From Syntrophomonadaceae bacterium (GTDB lineage: Bacteria; Bacillota; Dethiobacteria; DTU022), in the NCBI GenBank assembly GCA_007119615.1, contig SKPH01000006.1:1-43624 (forward strand): a stretch of DNA of 43,624 bases, given 5' to 3'. Of the stretch, positions 1 through 6,612 are shown piece after piece; the first letter of the stretch is position 1, and every line of letters begins with the position of its first letter. Under the pieces are notes generated by a model, which had not been told where the DNA came from, searched no databases, and saw only the letters and a program-made list of their open reading frames with translations. The position numbers and the translations under genes are program-made.

Positions 1-3
1 AAA

Positions 4-80
4 TGGTCGGAGCGAAAGGATTTGAACCTTCGACCTCTTGACCCCCAGTCAAGCGCGCTACCAAGCTGCGCCACGCCCCG
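4..80 (-). tRNA. tRNA-Pro (anticodon GGG)
   Basis: On the minus strand this folds into a complete cloverleaf. The acceptor stem CGGGGCG (80-74) pairs with CGCTCCG (14-8) with one G-U pair, followed by discriminator A and an encoded CCA end (6-4). The anticodon arm is CTTGA / CTGGGGG / TCAAG, giving anticodon GGG, which reads proline codons CCC and CCU. The T-arm carries the usual GGTTCAAATCC. It is transcribed leftwards, divergent from the plus-strand PlsY-like gene, and has its own promoter. Confidence 0.95.
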
Positions 81-99
81 ATGTATAAATTCTTAACCC

Positions 100-128
100 A
101 TTTTAATTCAATAACTATCAAAAGTCAA
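100..128 (-). promoter_or_regulatory. Sigma-A-type promoter for tRNA-Pro
   Basis: On the minus strand TTGACT (128-123) and TAAAAT (105-100) are separated by exactly 17 bases. The -10 box lies about 20 bases before the mature tRNA 5' end, as expected for a short leader removed by RNase P. Confidence 0.75.
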
Positions 129-171
129 TAAAACCGCAATGCAGGAATAATGCCGGATGGAGAGAACTAAT

Positions 172-234
172 ATGCTTGAAAGCGCAGTTTTATCTTGCAG
201 TAAGCCATTTCCGGATTGGACCTGCACCGGTTAA
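172..234 (+). CDS. Possible 20-residue leader peptide upstream of the PlsY-like gene
   Basis: An ATG at 172 is preceded by GGAGAG at a 7-base spacing, and the frame stops with TAA at 232-234. The encoded peptide starts MLESAVL and ends DWTCTG. It ends 34 bases before the start chosen for the downstream PlsY-like gene. I recognise no family, and a 20-codon frame with a ribosome-binding site can occur by chance. A leader peptide or translational coupling role is only a possibility. Confidence 0.25.
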   Translation: MLESAVLSCSKPFPDWTCTG

Positions 235-268
235 CCTGAAAATCTACAGAGCTGAGGTGACATCTTGG

Positions 269-850
269 ATGACAACAACGATAGTAATGATGCTTACTGC
301 CTATTTGCTTGGTTCGATTCCTACAGCCTACCTGTTTGGCCGGTTTGGAAAAAATATTGATATTCGCAATGAAGGATCGGGCAACATTGGCGGAATGAAT
401 ATATACAAAACTGCAGGGCTACTGCCCGGAATACTTACGGTATTAATTGATGTTGGTAAGGGAGCTCTGGCGGTGTTTATAGCCCTGTCGTTTTCAGGTA
501 ATCCTGCGGTCGTTTTTCTCTGCGGTTTCCTGGTAATTGCCGGCCATAATTACAGCCTGTTTATGAAGTTCCGGGGAGGCAAGGGACTTGCTACAGCCCT
601 GGGGGTATTTATTATACTCTCTCCATTCAGTATAATATTCGCAATCCTGTTCGCAGTTACCCTCACGCTGTTCCTGAAAGACGCCAATACCGCTTTCGGC
701 AGCGCCACCCTGAGTATCCCGCTTATTTTATGGTTGCAATACAGTGAATGGGAATGGGTTGTTTTCGGACTGGCCGTGGCGTTGATTATCATCATCAAGC
801 ATATTCCCGATTACCGGGCCTACGCCCGGGGTCGCCGTAAGCTGATCTAG
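269..850 (+). CDS. PlsY-like glycerol-3-phosphate acyltransferase paralogue (divergent)
   Basis: The frame is open from 176, but the ATG at 269 has a good ribosome-binding site (GAGGTGA at 254-260, 8-base spacing) and gives the normal PlsY length of 193 residues, beginning MTTTIVMML. The protein is hydrophobic with several membrane segments. PlsY transfers acyl groups from acyl-phosphate to glycerol-3-phosphate at the membrane. Motif 1 is present but altered (GSGNIGGMN instead of GSGNxGATN). Motif 2 is close to normal (GHNYSLF, then FRGGKGLAT). Motif 3 is degenerate (HIPDYRAYARG instead of HxxNIxRLxxG). A canonical PlsY is encoded at 2254-2841, so this is a second, diverged copy. It may use another acyl donor or acceptor, or have weak activity. 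It is the only plus-strand gene in the window. Confidence 0.85.
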   Translation: MTTTIVMMLTAYLLGSIPTAYLFGRFGKNIDIRNEGSGNIGGMNIYKTAGLLPGILTVLIDVGKGALAVFIALSFSGNPAVVFLCGFLVIAGHNYSLFMKFRGGKGLATALGVFIILSPFSIIFAILFAVTLTLFLKDANTAFGSATLSIPLILWLQYSEWEWVVFGLAVALIIIIKHIPDYRAYARGRRKLI

Positions 851-934
851 TTGGAGGCATACACTCAAAGCATAAATTCCGGAAGTTGAATCTGGGATAA
901 AAAACATATTGCTGTGAATAATTTCAACTAATAA

Positions 935-957
935 TGCCTGGTTCTTATTTCCAGGCA
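935..957. other. Hairpin in the convergent gap 851-1020
   Basis: TGCCTGG (935-941) and CCAGGCA (951-957) form a perfect 7-bp stem with a 9-base loop, between the convergent ends of the plus-strand PlsY-like gene and the minus-strand HD gene. A bidirectional terminator would fit the position, but neither side has a convincing T-tract. The gap also contains a strong orphan Shine-Dalgarno-like AAAGGAGGAAG around 973 with no suitably spaced start codon. I see no gene in the gap. Confidence 0.35.
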
Positions 958-1020
958 GCGATCGCTGGGTAAAAGGAGGAAGCGGTAACTAACGAGACGG
1001 GTTCAATGAGTATAGTTATG

Positions 1021-2220
1021 TTAACCTTGAATTTTGAAATAACTGAACAGCTGTCCGAAATTAATTCCGGCGATACTCCGGTTAATATACTGGTTGTAAA
1101 GCTGCCTGTTTCCTTCCTCCAGGTGAGATGATTTGATCCCGTGTGAACTGGATAAAAAGGTTTCTATAGCAGCTGCCAGATGATCGCAGGCCTTGATTAT
1201 TTCACCATCAAGAGGCGAAAATTGATCGCTGTTATAACTATGGTTAATATCCTCGGAACTGACCTTCCTGATCTGCCCGCCTTCAATAATTTTACTGGCA
1301 AATTCGTTATCGGTAAAATACTTCAGCTCATCATGCCAGGCCACCGGTAACAGGGGAAAAATTCTCTCTTCAAGCTGCCTGTGTTCAATATCCTTAATAA
1401 TTTCTTCAATCCCTGCTACAGAGCGCTTCACCGGCGAGACGATATCCCGGGTCAGCACTTCCGGCAGGTCATGAAACAGGGCTGCAAAATAATTGTTGTA
1501 GATCCTCTGCGGGCAGGCTCTAAGTTCCACTGAGCACAGGTAGCTCATCATCGCTACTACCAGCATATGTCCCATAACGGAAGTCTTAGGAACGCGCGGC
1601 GACTGGGCCCAGCGCTGCTGAAATCGCAGCTGCCCGACCAGGTCAAGAAAATTACTGGTTTTTTTACCCAGGGCCAACTTCTGCACTCCCGCTAAATCGT
1701 AGTGCTCTTCAATCTGGTTTGCTATTGCCGCCCTGGTCTCCTCAAGGCCGTATATACCTTCATTTAAACGGTAAATAATCGTGAATTCCCAGTTGGTAGC
1801 GAGATAGTGGGCTGCCTTTAATATTCTCCTTTCCAGGTTATCGCGAATCGGAGAAAATAAATAGTTTTCCATCATCGAAATGAAATCGACACTTAAATCG
1901 GTAACTTTGTACTGTAATTGTTCGAGTACCCAGCGGTTAAGCTGCTCTCCCTTTTCATCCATCAACCTGTAGTAGACAGGTGGTTTTAAATCAGTCAGCA
2001 CTACGCGCTGCAGGAATTCGAACAGCCCACCCTCGATCAAGCGAGGCCAGTTAATTTCTGCGCCATGATCGGCTTCCTCGATCTTGGCCAGAACATAAGC
2101 ATAAACCATCTTATGGGCCTGTTTATCGAGCTCGGTAAAATGTTCAGGACGAATATGGTCGTTCCAGCGCTGGATGCTCGCCGCCTCAAAAAACAGTTCA
2201 AATAGTTCCTTTCTAATCAC
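1021..2220 (-). CDS. HD-domain phosphohydrolase (YfbR-like 5'-nucleotidase family)
   Basis: This 399-residue protein starts at GTG 2220, with AAAGG 11 bases upstream. The C-terminal half carries an HD metal site: RW at 203-204, H218, H250-D251 (FHDLPE) and D346 (CDHLAA). This arrangement is typical of YfbR-like deoxynucleoside-monophosphate phosphatases and HD_3 proteins. The N-terminal half has a similar RW-to-helix-His pattern (residues 18-45, AHKMVYAYVL) but no HD doublet, so it may be a degenerate duplicate of the HD fold. It is the last gene of the long minus-strand array, downstream of plsY. The likely substrate is a nucleotide, but that is family inference only. Confidence 0.75.
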   Translation of the reverse strand: MIRKELFELFFEAASIQRWNDHIRPEHFTELDKQAHKMVYAYVLAKIEEADHGAEINWPRLIEGGLFEFLQRVVLTDLKPPVYYRLMDEKGEQLNRWVLEQLQYKVTDLSVDFISMMENYLFSPIRDNLERRILKAAHYLATNWEFTIIYRLNEGIYGLEETRAAIANQIEEHYDLAGVQKLALGKKTSNFLDLVGQLRFQQRWAQSPRVPKTSVMGHMLVVAMMSYLCSVELRACPQRIYNNYFAALFHDLPEVLTRDIVSPVKRSVAGIEEIIKDIEHRQLEERIFPLLPVAWHDELKYFTDNEFASKIIEGGQIRKVSSEDINHSYNSDQFSPLDGEIIKACDHLAAAIETFLSSSHGIKSSHLEEGNRQLYNQYINRSIAGINFGQLFSYFKIQG

Positions 2221-2253
2221 AGGAGCACAACCTTTCTATCCGAGGTTAGCAAC

Positions 2254-2841
2254 TTAACTCTTTTTCCCCAGTTTTGATTCTGTCCCTTTTAGCAATCGGC
2301 CGATATTTTCATGATGCCGCAATATTACCAGCAGCGCTGTGGCCGCTCCAAAGATTAAGTAGGGAAGATCATAGCCGAATAACCAGAAAAACAGGGGAAC
2401 CAAAATTGCCCCAATCATCGAGCCGAGGGAAACATAACGGGTAACCGCAATAATTAAGCCCGCGGTTGCAATCAAGCTTAGAGTAACCATTCCCGAAACT
2501 GCAGCCAGAACCCCAATGCCCGTGGCTGCAGCCTTTCCCCCTTTGAATCCAAGAAAGAGCGGGAAACTGTGCCCGACCATGGCCAGAAAACCGGCAAAAA
2601 GATAGACTGCAGGAAGATCACTAACGGTTTTAGCGATCAAAACAGCGGCAGTTCCTTTAAGCATATCAAGGAGAAACACAGGCAGCGCCGCCCGCCAGCC
2701 CATAACCCTGAGGACATTAGTCGCTCCGATATTTCCACTTCCATAATTTCTGATATCGGCTTTTTGAAAAATCCGGGACACCAGGTAACCAAAAGGCAGT
2801 GAGCCGATCAAGTAGGCTGCGATCAGAACAATATAGATCAT
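2254..2841 (-). CDS. plsY: Acyl-phosphate:glycerol-3-phosphate acyltransferase
   Basis: This integral membrane enzyme makes 1-acyl-glycerol-3-phosphate, the first committed step of phospholipid synthesis. The ATG at 2841 follows GGAGAGGAGAG and lies one base after the der stop codon. The frame extends upstream inside der, but this start gives 195 residues beginning MIYIVL. All three family motifs are canonical: GSGNIGATN, GHSFPLFLGFKGGKA (with Ala for the usual Gly), and HHENIGRLLKG. It is translationally linked to der. The usual downstream partners gpsA and spoIVA are absent. A divergent paralogue lies at 269-850. Confidence 0.95.
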   Translation of the reverse strand: MIYIVLIAAYLIGSLPFGYLVSRIFQKADIRNYGSGNIGATNVLRVMGWRAALPVFLLDMLKGTAAVLIAKTVSDLPAVYLFAGFLAMVGHSFPLFLGFKGGKAAATGIGVLAAVSGMVTLSLIATAGLIIAVTRYVSLGSMIGAILVPLFFWLFGYDLPYLIFGAATALLVILRHHENIGRLLKGTESKLGKKS

Positions 2842-2842
2842 C

Positions 2843-4174
2843 TTACTCTCCTCTCCGCTGCCGCCGTTTAAACTTAACGATGATCGGAGTTCCTGTAAAA
2901 TCAAACGATTCACGAATTCTGTTCTCCAGGTAACGTTTATAGGAAAAATGGATCAACTCCGGCTCGTTGGAAAAGAAAACAAAGGTCGGGGGTTTCACTG
3001 CGGGCTGAGTTACATAAAATATTTTGACCCTTTTACCCTTAACCGTCGGCGGTGGATTTACAGCCAGGGCATCTTCAAGTAGTTCATTCAACAGGGGAGT
3101 TGCAATCCGCTTGTGCTGCTCCTGCCAGGCCTGCATAATAAGTGGAAATAACTTATCGAGCCGCCAGCCGGTCAGAGCCGAAACAAAAGCTACCGGAGCA
3201 TAGGGAACAAAACTAAATTGACGTTTCAGGTTATTCAGGTAGAGTTCGCGGGATAATTCCCTGTCTTTAATCAGATCCCACTTGTTTACAACCAGGATCA
3301 GGCCCCTTCCCGCTTCGTCAACATATCCGGCCAACCGTTGATCCTGTTCTGTTATGCCGCTTTCTCCATCCAGCAGTATCAGTGCAATATCAGCTCTTTG
3401 CACGGCTCTCAGGGAACGCAGAACACTGTAATACTCCACGGCATCTTTAACCCTGCTTTTGCGCCTCATACCGGCAGTATCGATCAGAACATACGATCTG
3501 TCTCCGTGCTGAAAGGTTGTATCCACAGAATCCCGGGTTGTACCGGGCATGGGGTTAACAATTACCCGCTCCTTACCCAGCAGGGTGTTAATCAATGAAG
3601 ATTTGCCCACATTGGGCCTGCCGATGACGGCTACTTTTACAGAGTCGTCTTCTTCATCCGCATCACCTTCCGATTCGGGAGGAAGGTAACTGCATATTCT
3701 GTCAAGAAGCTCGCCTGTTCCCCTGCCGTGCGAGGCGGAAATTGCCAGAGGTTCATCAAAACCAAGGCTGTAAAAATTATATTTTGAATTTTCCATTTCA
3801 TGGTAGTCTATTTTGTTAACAACAGGTATCACCGTTTTTCTGCTCCGTCTGAGCAGACCGGCAATTTCCTCATCAAGAGGAGTTAAACCTTCCCTTCCAT
3901 CGAGCAAAAAGATAATCAACCTTGCTTCCTCAACAGCCAGGTCAACCTGGTGGCGGACCTGGGTGGTCAGCTGATCGCTCTTGCCGAAGGTTAAGCCGCC
4001 CGTATCGATAATTACCAGGCTGCGCCCGCACCATTCGGATAAGCCATAGAGGCGATCCCTGGTTACACCAGGCACCTTTTCCTCAATTGCCGTCCTGGCG
4101 GAAGTAAGGCGGTTAAATAATGTCGACTTGCCGACATTCGGCCGGCCGACGATGGCAATAATGTTATCGGTCAC
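2843..4174 (-). CDS. der: Ribosome-assembly GTPase Der (EngA)
   Basis: Der is a double-G-domain GTPase needed for late 50S subunit assembly. The preferred start is GTG 4174 (VTDNIIAIVGRP), with AAGGGG nine bases upstream, giving 443 residues; an in-frame TTG at 4198 lacks a ribosome-binding site. Two complete G domains are visible: GRPNVGKST, DTGG and NKID, then GRPNVGKSS, DTAG and NKWD. A C-terminal KH-like domain follows, rich in basic residues and ending KFKRRQRRGE. It sits 28 bases after the DUF512 protein and one base before plsY, a common Clostridial arrangement. Confidence 0.97.
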   Translation of the reverse strand: MTDNIIAIVGRPNVGKSTLFNRLTSARTAIEEKVPGVTRDRLYGLSEWCGRSLVIIDTGGLTFGKSDQLTTQVRHQVDLAVEEARLIIFLLDGREGLTPLDEEIAGLLRRSRKTVIPVVNKIDYHEMENSKYNFYSLGFDEPLAISASHGRGTGELLDRICSYLPPESEGDADEEDDSVKVAVIGRPNVGKSSLINTLLGKERVIVNPMPGTTRDSVDTTFQHGDRSYVLIDTAGMRRKSRVKDAVEYYSVLRSLRAVQRADIALILLDGESGITEQDQRLAGYVDEAGRGLILVVNKWDLIKDRELSRELYLNNLKRQFSFVPYAPVAFVSALTGWRLDKLFPLIMQAWQEQHKRIATPLLNELLEDALAVNPPPTVKGKRVKIFYVTQPAVKPPTFVFFSNEPELIHFSYKRYLENRIRESFDFTGTPIIVKFKRRQRRGE

Positions 4175-4202
4175 AGATCCGGACCCCTTTGTGATCAAAT
4201 TT

Positions 4203-5525
4203 TTATTTGCCGGCGATCCCGCGGATTTTTGAATGTAAATCCAGGGGGCCGTTTACTGCGTAAACAGAAGCATTCAGAGCGCTTTCCACCTCATTTACAG
4301 TCAAATCATCAAGGAAAAAATTGCTTTCATCTTTAAGCAGTGTCTCAGATATAAATACCGCATCACCCAGATCTTTTCCTTTAAGAGCAGCGATCAGGTC
4401 GCTCCCGGTCAACAGGCCCGACACGGTTACCGGATCACCGAAAAATTCATTATTAACAATCTCCACCCTGATTGACAGTTGATCAATTGAACTAAAACCA
4501 GCCGCCAGGAGCTCCATTAGGGAGGAAGCAGCATGACCTGCGGCAATAGTTACTGAAAATGGCTTAGCAAGGGGTAAGGCTTCCTGTTGTTCAACTAAAG
4601 CCAGTTCGTTCAAAAAATTCCTGGCCAACCCGACACCGTTTTCCAGCTGGGGATACCCTTCGTATTCACTGTCAGCAGGATATTCGGCACCGGCAAGATT
4701 ATAGAATTCATCAGCCAGAAATACAAAGCGGCTTCCTCTTTCTTTCAGAAACAAACGCTGCATTACGCTAATTTTTTCAACCAGCTCCGCCGCTTCACGG
4801 GGCTCAAATTTTCTGAGCGGTTCCAACCCGCAGCGGTGACCGGTCAGGCCGATCGGCACCAGGGCAATGCTGGTGAGGTTAGACCCCATCGTGCTGAGAT
4901 CACTTATGGTCCTCTCCATTTCAGACCCTGTGTTAAACCCGGGGCAGAGGACTACCTGGGCATGAATCCGGATACCGCTATCTACCAGCCTGGCCAGGTT
5001 AATTAAGCCCTTTTCAGCCTTTTTTGTACCAAACATAACCCGGCGCAGATCAGGATTTGTGGTATGAACCGATACGTATAGCGGGCTTAGCTGAAGCCGG
5101 ATTATGCGCTCAAGCTCCGGTTCCGTCAGGCGGTTTAAGGTAATAAAATTTCCGTAAAGAAAAGATAACCTGTAGTCATCATCTTTGATGTATAAAGCAG
5201 GACGCATTCCCGTAGGATTTTGTTCAACAAAACAAAAAATACACCGATTAACACAGTAATGCATAATTGAAATTGTCGGAGGTGTAAAATACAGGCCCAG
5301 GGGTGTTCCTGGAGGTTTGATGATTCTGATCCTCCGGAAAATTCCCGCTTCATCCTGAACAAGTAGGCGCAGGCGGTCATCAGATTCCATAATTTTATAA
5401 TCAATAATATCGCCAATTTGCTGATTGTCGATCCGGTGCAGTTTCCAGCCGGGCCTGATATCTGCAGCATAAGCCGGTGAACCAGGTGAAACTTTTTCTA
5501 TGTCATGACCTGAAGATTTCTCCAT
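4203..5525 (-). CDS. DUF512 family radical-SAM/PDZ-like protein
   Basis: About 440 residues. The ATG at 5525 (MEKSSGHD) is preferred because the upstream TTG at 5591 has no usable ribosome-binding site and would overlap fni. The N-terminus looks like a PDZ-like segment (VSPGSPAYAADIRPGW). It is followed by a cysteine cluster CVNRCIFCF that matches the CxxxCxxC binding of a radical-SAM 4Fe-4S cluster, then a TIM-barrel-like region and the DUF512 C-terminal domain. The family is widespread next to der in Clostridia and has no established reaction. Proximity to Der, IspH::S1 and other translation genes suggests an RNA or ribosome role, but this is inference. Confidence 0.88.
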   Translation of the reverse strand: MEKSSGHDIEKVSPGSPAYAADIRPGWKLHRIDNQQIGDIIDYKIMESDDRLRLLVQDEAGIFRRIRIIKPPGTPLGLYFTPPTISIMHYCVNRCIFCFVEQNPTGMRPALYIKDDDYRLSFLYGNFITLNRLTEPELERIIRLQLSPLYVSVHTTNPDLRRVMFGTKKAEKGLINLARLVDSGIRIHAQVVLCPGFNTGSEMERTISDLSTMGSNLTSIALVPIGLTGHRCGLEPLRKFEPREAAELVEKISVMQRLFLKERGSRFVFLADEFYNLAGAEYPADSEYEGYPQLENGVGLARNFLNELALVEQQEALPLAKPFSVTIAAGHAASSLMELLAAGFSSIDQLSIRVEIVNNEFFGDPVTVSGLLTGSDLIAALKGKDLGDAVFISETLLKDESNFFLDDLTVNEVESALNASVYAVNGPLDLHSKIRGIAGK

Positions 5526-5553
5526 AACTTTATCCCGCTTGCTTAAATATTTT

Positions 5554-6612
5554 TTATAACATTGACCGTTCGGCATAGATGGAAGGATCAATACCTCTAC
5601 GCTGCATCCATTCTGCTGTAAAACCGGTAATTACGAGAGGAGTTTGCTGTAATTCAGCGATTGATGATGCACCGGCCATCATCATGACCAGGCGCAAATC
5701 TCTTTCAATGGTTCTGATTTTATTGATCAGGGCTTTTTTCCCTTTTTTAAGCAGCATATAGAGCGGATACCCGGCCATACCGGCCGCACAGGCTCCGAGG
5801 GACAGCGCTTTGGCAATGTCGAGCGCTTCATAAGTTCCCCCTGATGCAAAGATATCGACCCTGCCTTCAGCAGCATCAACCACTTCTATAAGGCTGATTA
5901 CTGTCGGTATACCCCATTTTTCCAGGCCGCCGGAGATTCTTTTCCCGGACCGCATGCTTTCAATAGCCGGGAAATTTGTTCCTCCCCTGCCACCGACATC
6001 AATTGCCTCCACACCAGATTTTATCAGCACGCGGGCCTGTTCACGGGCGATACCGAATCCAACCTCTTTGGCAATCACCGGGACATTGATTCCCGCAGTA
6101 ATCTGCCTGATTCTCTCGATCATCCCGCGAAACCTGGAATCACCTTCGGTCATAAAAAGTTCCTGTGGGACATTGAGGTGAACCTGAACCCCGTCTGCCC
6201 TGATCATCCGAACGGCCTTTTGAACCATTCCGGGACTAGCATAAGAACCGATATTGGCCCAGATAGTTCCATCAGGATTAACCCGCCGGACCACCTTAAA
6301 ACTCGCCTCAGCTTTACTTCTTTCCAGGGCAACCATCTGGGATCCGACAGCCATCGGTAATCCAGTCAGTCTCGCCACATCAGCAAGGGAAGCGTTTATT
6401 CTTAAGGCCAACCCGGTTCCTCCGGTAAGAGCATTAATAAAAAGGGGCGAACGCTCCGTTCGCCCCAGGTAGCTCGTTTTCAGGCTGATATCACTTAAAT
6501 CCCGATCGGGCAGGCAGTTATGTACAAAGTTCAGATCAGAAAAGTCTGCCCGTTTCGGTTTTCTACAGATACTTAGATAAATATGCTCGTTTTTGCGAAC
6601 TAACCTGGGCAT
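5554..6612 (-). CDS. fni: Type 2 isopentenyl-diphosphate delta-isomerase
   Basis: Fni is an FMN-dependent enzyme that interconverts IPP and DMAPP. The 352-residue length is normal. It starts at ATG 6612, directly after the TAA of ispH::rpsA, so the two are translationally linked. Recognisable features include RKNEHI near the N-terminus, INALTGGT (FMN and substrate region), NVPQE, and the FMN phosphate loop GGRGGTNF. Because IspH produces both IPP and DMAPP, Fni here balances the two pools. Dxs, IspH and IspA are also encoded in this window. Confidence 0.95.
   Translation of the reverse strand: MPRLVRKNEHIYLSICRKPKRADFSDLNFVHNCLPDRDLSDISLKTSYLGRTERSPLFINALTGGTGLALRINASLADVARLTGLPMAVGSQMVALERSKAEASFKVVRRVNPDGTIWANIGSYASPGMVQKAVRMIRADGVQVHLNVPQELFMTEGDSRFRGMIERIRQITAGINVPVIAKEVGFGIAREQARVLIKSGVEAIDVGGRGGTNFPAIESMRSGKRISGGLEKWGIPTVISLIEVVDAAEGRVDIFASGGTYEALDIAKALSLGACAAGMAGYPLYMLLKKGKKALINKIRTIERDLRLVMMMAGASSIAELQQTPLVITGFTAEWMQRRGIDPSIYAERSML

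Noticed and set aside
974-1130. Strong AAAGGAGG at about 974 and an ATG at 1005 on the plus strand opening a 41-codon frame
   Set aside because: The spacing is too long (over 20 bases), and the frame runs antisense to the well-supported HD gene.
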